Shown in pieces: positions 35,391 to 45,800 of a stretch of 64,000 nt of DNA. Position 1 is the stretch's first letter. The number at the start of each line of letters is the position of its first letter. The position numbers were made by a program, and so were the translations under genes. Below the pieces are notes generated by a model. It saw only the letters and a list, made by a program, of their open reading frames with translations. It was not told the origin of the DNA and did no database searches. Source of the DNA: Plasmodiophora brassicae (Eukaryota > Endomyxa > Phytomyxea > Plasmodiophorida > Plasmodiophoridae); the NCBI GenBank assembly GCA_039704465.1, contig JASFAU010000005.1:1240001-1304000 (forward strand). Reading direction: 5' to 3'.

Positions 35391-36928
35391 ATGGCATTGT
35401 TGGCCGTCGTGTTGGCGGGTTTGATTCTCCGCTGTACACGCGTCGACTGCTCGTTCGCGTTCCCGTCGACGTCATCAGGCAGCGGGGCGCTGGCTGGACT
35501 GGACCTGTACGCCCCACCGGTGACGTCGTTCCTCGGGCCGCAACCGGGGGACCCGGGCGGCACGGCCAGAAGCGGCCCTGTTGTGCTCTTCAACGGCGAC
35601 ATGTGCAGACCGACGACACTGGACGTCCCGGGCGGCGTCGTCTTCGTTTCGGCTGATGCGTTCTCGAACGCGGGCTGCCCCTTCGAGACCCGGTACTTGG
35701 CCATGTACGCCAGCGGTGCTGTCGCCGTTATTTGTAGGGATCCACGCTGCCGTTGGTGTTGGCCATGGGTCTGACCCTCGCCAACACAGTGCCCGTTGTT
35801 GACGTGGTCCCGTCTGTCGACCTGTACAGCAATGACGGGACCCGCGGTGCCCACACTCGTCATCTTCCGATGCTGTTCCTGCAGATCGGTCCCAGCAGTG
35901 AGCTGTACAGCGCTCTCGTCGCTGAGGCGCCTGGGAAGAACGTCACCGTCTACCCGGACGTCAACGTCTGGCAGGCCACGTTCGCATCCTGGTACTACCA
36001 GCTATTCGTTCGCGTTCTGCCCAGCCTGGTCCTGGTCGCATCGGGCGTGACCGCCCTCGTATACTGTGTGTCGCATGCGCGCGTCATCTGCGACAATTAC
36101 GACGACAGCCGTATCGCAATAGAGCCGCGTTCGTTGACGAGCCGGGTGGCGTTTGCTCGACGGTCATTGCGTCTGCCGCATGCCGTCCTGGTCATCGAGG
36201 TGATTACGGCCACGCTGTCAGGCATAGTGCTGGCCGTCGGCGGTTATTACAGTACGCCGAACCTGCCCCTCCCGGTCGTAGAATACTTCATCACGCTGCT
36301 CAGCGGGTGGAGCTTCACGTCGTCGCTGCTATCGTCGTCGGTCTGGATTCGGCATCTGTCGCGCGTGGTCGATTCGAACGCGCTTCTGACTCGCGTCCTG
36401 AGAGGCGACCATCCCGCCGTATTCGTCGCACTCGCCGTCTTTCCGGTCGCACTGGACACCGCTGTCAGCATTATGTTCTCGGCGTACATCAACGCGCCTA
36501 TCGTCACGACAATCACGTCGGGTATCGTGTTCCTGCTCCAGCTCACCGTCAGCCTTCATGTCCTATGGGGCGTCTTCCGATACTATTGGACGGTTCGCCG
36601 GACCACGAACGCTGTAGGCGGTGCCAAAGACATGGACGCGTTCCTGGTGCGGCTGAGTCGATGCGCCCTGGGCATGTCTCTGTCGATGATCCTGTTCTGT
36701 ACCGGGACCGCCCTGATGGGGATCGCGGTCTCGTTCGTGTACAGTCCACCGGGGTTCACAGTATGCTTTACGTTGGCCTACACTGGGCGGGCACTGGACA
36801 GCGCCTTCAGGGTTGCCATGTTCAGACCAAGGCCCACTCGACCCCGGGACGCCGTCAACGACCGGCACCAACGCATTTGCGTCCAAACTCCAGAGCCATT
36901 GAACGCACTGAACCCAGAAGACAAGTGA
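35391..36928 (+). CDS. PA-like ectodomain/seven-TM protein, copy 1
   Basis: No known family recognised. Exons 35391-35733 and 35790-36928, joined over a 56-bp intron, give 493 residues. Signal peptide MALLAVVLAGLIL, then an ectodomain of about 200 residues whose core (GPVVLFNGDMC, CPFETRYLAMYASGAVAVI) looks like a protease-associated (PA) domain. Seven hydrophobic helices follow, the first at LFVRVLPSLVLVASGVTALV, the last ending in the conserved YTGRALDSAFRVAMF, and a short basic tail. The two-exon layout with the intron inside the PA-like part is the same in the copies at 37353 and 39407. Receptor-like by topology only. Confidence 0.8.
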
Positions 36929-37352
36929 TCAAATACGCAGTCCAACCAGAACGAGGGCGTGCCAGGATCGACGTTTATGCAGTGACTCCCTCACCGCCAT
37001 ACCATTCGACGCCGTAGGAGACCGGCATCGTTTGCAATGGGACCGGGCAACGTCGTTGGTACGCTGCCCTGGCGCTTAACTACCGAGGTCGACCCAGGCG
37101 CAGGCCTATGAGGGGTAGCAACGTGTCATAACGTACCCGCTTTCACGTACGCGTTCTGAGCACTGTTTCCGGGCGGATGGGCTGTGGCGGTTGGGTCACT
37201 CCAACAAGAAAAGCTGGTGGAAGCTGACGCGGTAACCCCCATGATACCGTATGAGCCATGGAGGGACAGCGCCGAAGACCAATCCTAAGCGTACGGCTAA
37301 TTGGCGGGTCGATTCCTCTACGTATTCGTTGAACGGGGTGGTCCGCCCTGCC
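36929..37352. other. spacer between receptor copies 1 and 2
   Basis: Open in places but with no motif. Holds the 3' flank of copy 1 and the presumed promoter of copy 2. Confidence 0.4.
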
Positions 37353-38863
37353 ATGATGATCTATAAGTCGTTCCCAGTGCTGGGAATGATGGCATGTTTG
37401 GCTTTCGCCTTCGCAGGTGTGAACAGTTCGCTGGTGTTCCCATCGTCATCGCCAAGCACCACGCTTGCTGGATTGGCCATGTACGCAACTCCAGTGACGT
37501 CGTTTACTGGACCTCAGCCCGGAGACGCCGACAACGCCAGAACTGGCCCAGTCGTCGTCTTCACAGGGGACATGTGCAAACCGACCACTCTTCACGTTCC
37601 CGGAAGCGTCCTTATCGTTTCAGTCGATGCTGTGTCAAACGCGGGGTGCACCTTCGAGACACGATACCTGACGATGTACGCCACTGGGGCTGTGGCCACC
37701 TTGTGTAAGCCTCCGCTCCGATGTCGACTGAACCCATGGTGATGATTCCGTTACCAGGCCCAGTTGTGGACGTGGTCCCATCCGTCGACTTGTACAGTAA
37801 CGATGGATCCCAAGGTGCACGTACTCGTCAACTTCCGATGCTTTTCCTGCAGATCGGCCCCAGCAGTGATCTGTACAGCACCCTCATCAACGATGCTGCC
37901 GGGCTGAACGTCACCGTCTACCCAGATGTCAACGTCTGGCAGGTCGCACTTGCATCATGGTATTATCAACTGTTTATTCGCGCCCTACCAAGTGTGGTCA
38001 TGATTGCCTCCGGTGTGACGGCCACCGTGTACTTCGTCTTGCATATGCGCATTATCGACGAGGAGTATGAAGGTGCCGTCGCACTGGAAAGGCGCTCTTT
38101 GTCGAGGTGGATCGTGTTCGCTCGGCGGTATGTCGGTCTGCCACATGCAATCCTGACCATCGAGATGATCACGACCACTCTGACTGGTATTGTGCTGGCA
38201 ATCGATGGGCACTTCAGCACGCCCAACCTTCCGTACCCTGTCGTTCAATACTTCATCACTGTGCTTAGTGGGTGGAGTTTCTTATCGTCTCTGTTATCGG
38301 CATCGGTGTGGGTACGACATCTGTCGCGTGTCGTCGAGTCGAAAACATTGCTGTCGAGGGTGCTGATAGGGGACCATCCCGTCGTATTCGCCATGCTGGC
38401 CATCATCCCAGTCGCCATAGACACAGTTGTCAGCGTAATGTTTTCTGTGAACTACGATGCGCCCGCGGTCACGACAATCGCATCGGGTATCTTGTTCCTG
38501 CTCCAGCTCACCGTCGGCCTGCACGTCCTCAATGGTGTGGTTCGGTACTTTTGGACTATTCGCGAAACAACGCGAGCTTTGGGAACGGCAAGAGGAATGG
38601 ATGCGGTTCTGATGCGACTAGGCCGTTGCGCTTTCGGCATGTCGCTGTCGATGATCCTGGTGTGCACTGGAACCGCGCTCATGGCTGTGTCGCCCACGTT
38701 CCTGTATAGCCCGCCAGGTTGGATCGTGTGCTTCTCGCTGGCCTACAACGGGCGGGCACTAGACAGCGCTTTCAGGGTTGCAATGTTCAAACCACGACCC
38801 ACCCGATCGCGAGCTGTCACCGATCTGCACAAGGGCAGATGTGTACAGATCACCAACCACTGA
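37353..38863 (+). CDS. PA-like ectodomain/seven-TM protein, copy 2
   Basis: Exons 37353-37704 and 37758-38863 with a 53-bp intron in the same place and phase as in copy 1; 485 residues. Signal peptide within MMIYKSFPVLGMMACLAFAFAG. PA-like core GPVVVFTGDMC and CTFETRYLTMYATGAVATL; conserved VVPSVDLYSNDGSQGARTR; TM1 at LFIRALPSVVMIASGVTATV; final YNGRALDSAFRVAMFKPRPTR. Intact and highly alike to copy 1 in the TM part, more diverged in the ectodomain. Another in-frame ATG at 37251 is unlikely because the signal peptide starts later. Confidence 0.8.
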
Positions 38864-39406
38864 CCCTTGGCACGACAACGGCAAACACCACGTGCACATA
38901 CGTTCGTGTCGACTATTCTACATCTAGCTGTGTCTCCCCTGTACCTACATCCTTACTGAAACGCTTCGTCATAGCCATTGAGCGCCACCGTTCTCTTGAT
39001 TTGCAGATGTTTCTAGTGCCGGCGTACCGTTTGGTACTATTTGCCAATGGCCTACCTGCATGCTGCAATCCAGACATCTGCACTAAACCATGCGACAACA
39101 GCACACTCTTCTTCAAGAGGCTCGGCGTGAGGGTATCTACCTTCGATCGCTGGCCAAGCAGCTGTGCGCCCTGGGCATGTCTTGTATACTGTCGTCAACG
39201 TTTCTATGCAACCCGTCGTGGTGGGTTTAAGTTATTAACCTCAATCTCTAACTGGTAGCTTTGTAAGGTAGCGACTCCTTTTCTGCCTATATGTATAGCA
39301 TTGACAGATCGATGGTACGTACGTACGTGCCTCCTACGGTAATTTGCTTAATTGATTCCCCCGCTGGACACTCTCATCCTACTCGTAGACGGCCAGTGCG
39401 GTGGCA
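38864..39406. other. spacer between receptor copies 2 and 3
   Basis: No gene recognised. Frames on both strands are short and without motifs. Confidence 0.4.
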
Positions 39407-40904
39407 ATGCTAGGCGTAGTAGCATGTATGGCATTAAGCGCTGCAGTCGTGGACAGCTCGCTGACGTTCCCATCGGCGCCGCCTGGCGGCCCCCTTGCCG
39501 GTTTGAACTCGTACGTAACGCCAATGACGAAATTCGTTGGCCCGCAGGCCGGGGATATCAACACAACGCGAAGCGGCCCCATCGAGCTCTTTTCAGGCGA
39601 CATGTGCATACCAGCGGCAATGCATTGTTCAGGGTGTGTCATTGTCGCCACGACGGACGCCATCCTTGGGGCAGCGTGTTCCTTCGAGGCGCAGTACCTG
39701 ACTATGTACGCCACCGGTGCGGCTGCTGTTATCTGTGAGCGTCTCCGTTACGGTATGCTGTCCACTGTAAATCTGATCATTCGCTGCCAGTGCCATACAT
39801 TGATGAGGTCCCGTCTGTCGACATGAATAACAACGATGGATCGCGCGGGGCCCAAACCCGGCACCTGCCAATGCTGTTCCTGCGATTCGGACCCAGCCAC
39901 GACTTGTATAACACGCTCATCACTGTTGGGCCTGGGCAGAACGCCACCGTCTCCCCCGACGTCAACGTCTGGGAGGCCACGTTTGTAACATGGTACTACC
40001 AGCTGCTCCTCCAGATACTGCCAAGTGCAGTCCTGATTGCATCGGGGGTGACGGCTACTGTGTACTTTGCCTTGCACATCCGCGTTATGGACGGCGAGTA
40101 CCGAAGGAATGTTCCAGAGGTACGTCGTTCAGTAATGAGATGGGCTAACTATATTCGGAAATCGATGGGGCTGCCACACGCTGTCCTTGCCATCGACCTG
40201 ATCACTGACACCATGTGCGGTGTGGTACTGGGCATCGCTGGGTACGTGAACACACCGAACGTCGCCTACCCGTTTGACGCGTATTTCGTAACCCTCCTGA
40301 GTGGTTGGTCCTTGGCATCGTCGATCTTATCATCGGCGGTGTGGATTCGTCATCTGTCCAAGATCATCGAATCAAAGGCGCTGCTGACTCGCATCCTTCG
40401 AGGCGACTACCCCATTGTCTTCTTTCTTCTCGTAACCGTCCCCATTGCACTGGATACTTGGTTCAATGCCATCATTTCGACGTATCACAACGCGCCCCTG
40501 CTCGGCGCGCTCGCTGGGGCGGTCATATTTCTGCTTCAGTTGATTGTTGGTCTTCACGTTCTGGTTGGCGTTAAGAATTATTATGGGGTTGTGCACGGTC
40601 TTCAACAACAAATTCCCACAAGGCTGGGAGTGACCAGGGGATGAATGCCTTGCTTGCCCGGCTGAGTAGGTGCGTCCTGGGTATGGCTCTGTCCATGATC
40701 CTCGTCTGCATTGGGACAGCGCTGATGACTCTATCGTCGACGTCACTGTACAGTCCAACGCGATGGACAATCTGCTTCTCGTTGTTCATCAACGGACGTG
40801 CGCTGGACAGCGCGTTTCGGGTTCCCATGTTCAAACCGCGTGCCACATGGTCTCGAACTGTCAGCACAGTTGTGCCCCAATTACCAACCCCACAGACTCA
40901 CTGA
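39407..40904 (+). pseudogene. PA-like ectodomain/seven-TM protein, copy 3, frameshifted
   Basis: Same plan as copies 1 and 2: signal peptide from MLGVVACMALSAAVV, PA-like core GPIELFSGDMC and CSFEAQYLTMYATGAAAVI, 56-bp intron at 39735-39790 in the same phase, then the TM region. The frame breaks at about 40590 in the loop between TM5 and TM6 (around YYGVVHG). The last part, from MNALLARLSRC to NGRALDSAFRVPMFKP, continues in another frame to 40904. Either a young pseudogene or an assembly indel, as the rest is well conserved. Confidence 0.7.
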
Positions 40905-41218
40905 AATACGGAACCGAATGATCCGCTATACTCTGTATCCAATGAAAATGAAATAAAGTTCTCCTGAGCATCTTCAGTTTTATTAATATGTAGGTTCCGC
41001 ACAACCATGCTACCGCATCAGCGTTCAGCTAGATGTTTGTAGATGCAGATCCACTTCACGACAGTATGGTATAGCTGCGCATTTGGGAACAGATCGAGGC
41101 GTGAACAGAAATGTATTTGGACCGTCATTATAATTTCGTATACATAGCTTGAGAAGGGAATTACCGATCTGCCAATGGAAAATCTGACAGTACAGATCAC
41201 GCCTGAGCTTCTTGAGTA
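40905..41218. other. AT-richer spacer, no gene
   Basis: Visibly more A/T-rich than the surroundings, with AATGAAATAAAG at about 40943 that may serve as a 3'-end signal for copy 3. Nothing else seen. Confidence 0.4.
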
Positions 41219-42560
41219 ATGACTAATGGGTTGGCCTCCTCAGTAAGCGACCAGATACGAAAAGCGCGCCGGACTTGCGGTGACCTGCTGGGTGCAGCTG
41301 CGTGCCAACCGATGTGGAGAGGCGCGCCCCCCAGCGGCAGAGAAGCGGATCAGTGTCACCGCCGGGTGGGCCATCGGCAAAACCAGGTCCTGGGAAATTG
41401 CCGATGAAGATGAACTTGTCACTGACGACGTCGGCGACCGCTATGCTCGCTGGGTGCAAGGTGTGCTTGCTCGGCTCGACCAAACGCTGAAGGCAGACTG
41501 AGTGTCTTACTCACGGGAACAGCTCGTGGCCACCCTGATGATGCGGGCTCTGCCATTGCTCGTCCGATATGCCAACAGCAGCATGCCTGAGAATATCGCC
41601 CACACGACTGTTGAGGAGTTCGGAGTTCGTGAGATTCATCGGTACCACTCTCTGCCTATCAGGAATCAATTTATCGCCAGACAAGGCCTTTAAGGTTCTT
41701 GTTCACGACCTAAAGATCCAGGTTATGGACCGTAGCCGTTACCTCGAGATTCTCAGCTCCATCCATGGGTACGCGCAAGTCGGTCGAACCGGCTCATGGG
41801 ACGCAGGCTGGAATACGACAGAGGTCACACATCAATTTCAATCCATGCTCGACAAGCTGTTTGAAGAGTCACGCCACGTCTTTGTCGACCTGCATAACAG
41901 TTGGTTGGTGATTGACGACGAGGTAAGCTCTCGAAGCATTCGACAACCTTGTTGTTTCGTCGGAACGGTGACTCTGAGCTGAACGGGTGGCAGTTCAGCA
42001 AGTGTTCTGGCATTATGAGTGCCACGGTAGAGCTTAACGCCCCCGCAGTTGCGACGCAAGCACCACCCTCGAGAAAGTGTCAGTGACAACGCCGACGATC
42101 TGACATGACCTTCCTTTCCAAAGCTATCTACCGTGGCACTCATAATGCCAGAACACTTGCTGAACTGCCACCCGTTCTGCTCAGAGTCATTGTTCCAACG
42201 AAACAACAAGGTTGTCGAATGCTTCGAGAGCGTAGACTGCGGTGGCGAACATCGGGATCCTTTCTCTGCCGGGGTTCTCGATCTGGATCGGACGGAACCT
42301 GACGTGGTGTTTGACGATGATGACAACCTGAACAATGGATCGGATTCTGATGGCCCAGCACATGTTGGTACCATTGATGAGATGGTGCAACAACCGCGTC
42401 ATGAGGAGCGTCCGAATCATGCATGCCGCCTTCGAAATTCCCGATTCACCACTACTCGGACCGGATGCTTGGTCGGCACATCTGGACGTCGAAGCAGATG
42501 GCAAGAGCAAAGCACGAACCTTCCATTCCGATATCATCAGAAGCCTTGGGGATGATGACC
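41219..42560 (+). pseudogene. piggyBac-like transposase relic with internal inverted duplication
   Basis: Pieces on the plus strand (about 41700-41930: MDRSRYLEILSSIHGY, then FEESRHVFVDLHNSWLVIDDE) resemble the region of piggyBac-type transposases before and at the first catalytic Asp. The frame then breaks. A 103-bp segment (41928-42030) is repeated in inverted orientation at 42128-42231, and the sequence that follows reads as a transposase-like piece on the minus strand. Family assignment is by pattern only. Confidence 0.4.
41928..42231. repeat. inverted repeat, about 103-bp arms
   Basis: Arms 41928-42030 and 42128-42231 are reverse complements with a handful of mismatches and a spacer of about 97 bp. 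The left arm begins GCTCTCGAAGCATTCGAC and the right arm ends with its complement. It lies inside the piggyBac-like relic. Confidence 0.85.
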
Positions 42561-42818
42561 GCCGCGGAAACGTGGAGTGGAGATGGCACTGCTCACGTTT
42601 GCAACATGGAACCCGCCAGAGAGCCGATCCGGAAGTGCGCGTTCCCGAGGCCTGAGAGTGCTCGGCCGCTCGCACAAGGTAGCCCGGTTGACGCTGTCTG
42701 TGACGAGCCGTTCGCGTTGCCGGATTGCCGAGCGCCGCCGACTCTGTGACAGGACGGGACCTGCTTGCGGATTGCCGCGCCGGGCTCTGTGGCAGGATGG
42801 GGACATCGCAAGGTTAAC

Positions 42819-45800
42819 ATGGTTCACGCCGGGCGTGCGCCAATGGTCCTCGTTAACTTTGCCGTTGGCGTCATCGTCGCCGGTCATGTGGTTGCGGCGA
42901 CGGAGTCGTTCATCCCGGCGAGCGGACGCGCCATGAGGTTCAGCGCCGACCCTGCGCGCAAGACGTTCCTGCAGGTGGCGATGATGTGCGCGACCAGTAA
43001 CGGCGCGAACCCGCTCGCCTCCCAGAGCATGACGATTGCCGCGTGGGTCCACGTCCCGGCTTTGACGTCGTCCGAGATGACCGTCACCGGGTTCGCGCTG
43101 CATAACGGCCCCCTCCTTCAGCTCGATCGTCTCGGGAACTTCAAGGTGCAAGGCGTCGAGAGTCTTGACTTTGCCAGGCAGTGCGAGTTCGACCATGTTT
43201 CTGGCTGGAACCTCGCCGATGGCACCTGGCACCATCTGGCGTTCACGCGCACGCCTGACCTCCAGTACTTCTTCATCGACGGCGTCCTCCAGCGCAAGTG
43301 CGGCAACTATTCGAAGCCGTACGCCCCTCTGCCATTCGGTACGACGCTGAACGTCGGCCAGTTCGACACGACGCCCGGCAGCGCTAACGATCAGACAATG
43401 GCGGGCGACCTGGACGACATTCGCATCTATAAACGCGCTGTCACCGACCCGGCCGAGGTCGCCACCATGATGTGGACGCCGCCAAGCGCTGATGACATCC
43501 CCAACCACCTGATTCTCTACCTGACGTTCGACGAGGCGCAAGGCCCACCTACCAACTATGGCCTGGCAGGTGGCCCCACCTCCGTTTCCGTCGGTGGTGG
43601 GCTCTTGGTTCGCTCCCCGACCCGCGTCCCTTCGACAGCACCGTTCCCGACCAACACCACGTCATCGTCGCTCATCATCGAGGCCCGCCAAGATTCCAGT
43701 TCGGGACGTGCTGACCCGATCACAACTTCGATCCTGAGCACCAGGAACCGCACCGCCAGCATCATCGGGCGCAACGCGACGCTGACAATCACTGGGGTCA
43801 ACCTTCCATCGGGGGTCGGCACCATCACCATCAACAACGTGCCAATAACGTCGCCGGGCCAGACGATTCAGGCCATCTCGTCGGACATGTCGTTGACGTT
43901 CGCTCAGGCGCTGGGACACACCGGGACGCCGATCGCCTCCATTGACGTCATCCTGTCGGTGCGTTCCCCCGGATTCACCCTCACGCAGCACGCCACCATC
44001 GTCATCAACGTGCGGTTGAACACGAGGCCGGTCGCCGGATCAGCAGGCAGTGCAACGTGGCTGGATGGCATTCAGCAGTACTTCATATCCCCATCGCTCG
44101 CCTGGCCACGTATCCAGCCTTCAAATGGCCTCTCCGCGATCACCGTCGAGTTCTGGGCGTATTTAGACGCGTCCTGCGCTGGGGACACCGCCTTCTTCAG
44201 TCTGAACGGCAACGGCGAGCAGAACCAGCCTTGGCCGATGGAGTTCGGCGCGAACCGTCGCTGGGGCCGCTGGCACGTCCAGATGCCGGACGGGAACAAC
44301 AACATCAACTGGAACATTGGCAGCGACAACCTGGTGACGCCGGCGACCCCGTTCTATAACGGCTGGGCCCATTACGCATTCGTCGCCGACCACGTCCAGG
44401 GCACACAGGCGGCAATCTACATCAACGGGCAGATGGTGGCCAACATGACCCGGGATCACGACGGGTTCCAGAACGTGGCCTCTCCGGGCGGGTATAATCA
44501 CATCACGGTCGGCACCTGGACCTTCTGGAGCGAGGTCTACAACAAGGGCATCTACGATGACCTGCGCTTGTGGAATCGGTCGCTGTCGGGTGAGGAGATT
44601 CGCCACCGGATGTGGCAGCAGCTGCAGGGAGACGAACCCGACTTGTACGCGTACTGGACATTCGACGACAATTCGGGCGGTGTCGTACGCGATCTGACGC
44701 GACGCGGCCACGACCTGATCGCCGGCGGATGCGTCCCCTGTGAACCCCGATTCTACTGTCAACCCGACTTCGTGACGTGGGCAACTGAGCCAGTGCCTCC
44801 GCTGGACTCATCGGCTTGTATTCCTTCGGCGAAATCGACATCATCGCCTGCGTTCCTGACGCGCACCTGCTTCGGCGGTACGCATTGCTTCCTGGGCAAC
44901 GAGGACCCCGTCACGCGCCCGGGTCAGATCATCTCGTCGGCACCGATTGGCGGGGTCGTGTTCAGTCCGGTTGGGTTGACCGGGCACTCGATCGGCGTCA
45001 TCCTGAACGGGACTGATCCGGACGGGGACCCGGTCGCGTTCGCGGTCACCAGTTTTTCTTCGCATGGCGTTGTCCAGTATTGGAACGGGTCGACCTGGCA
45101 CACGATCACATCGTCGCCGGCAACGCTACCGACTGCCAAGTTACAAGTCCTCACGAATCAGGGAGACGGTGGCATGCCGTTTACAACGATCACGTACGTG
45201 GTCAGCGACACGTACTCGGCGTCGACTCCTCTGACCGTCAACGTGAACGTCATGTGCACCGAGGGCACGTACCTGAACCAGACAGCGCGCCAGTGCCAGG
45301 CGTGCCCCGTCGGTACCTACGCACCTCTGCCGTCATTCAACACGTCGTGCATGCCCTGCCCGGTGAGCATGTTTCAGCCGAAGACGGGTGCGGTCAGCTG
45401 CGAACCGTGCGTGCCGGGGCGAACCTTCACTGCGCAGCCGGGTGCAGCTCAGTGCGCGCCCTGCAACGGCACACTGTCGCTGCACGATTCGCGCCTACCG
45501 CTCTCCACGACGCTGTGTCGCGCGTCCTACCAAATCCCAAACCCAGTGGCAACTACAGGCGGGTCCATTTCGTACATCGAGTTCGCGCCATTGCTGATCG
45601 ACATGACGCCAAGCGACGCGCGTGTCATCATTCGCTCCATGCCCCAGTACGGCACCCTGCACCAAGTAGCTGAGGACGGCATCAGTGTCGCTGACGACGA
45701 CGTCGGCCAGTACCAGTACGCGCCGATCGGCATCATGCCTCAATGGGTCGACCACGTTGTGGATGTCACATCTTCGGCAGCTGGATACCCGGCTGGTGCC

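Noticed and set aside
42537..43541. 334-codon minus-strand frame at the start of the GPCR gene
   Set aside because: The plus strand has LamG motifs and a signal peptide; the minus frame has none.
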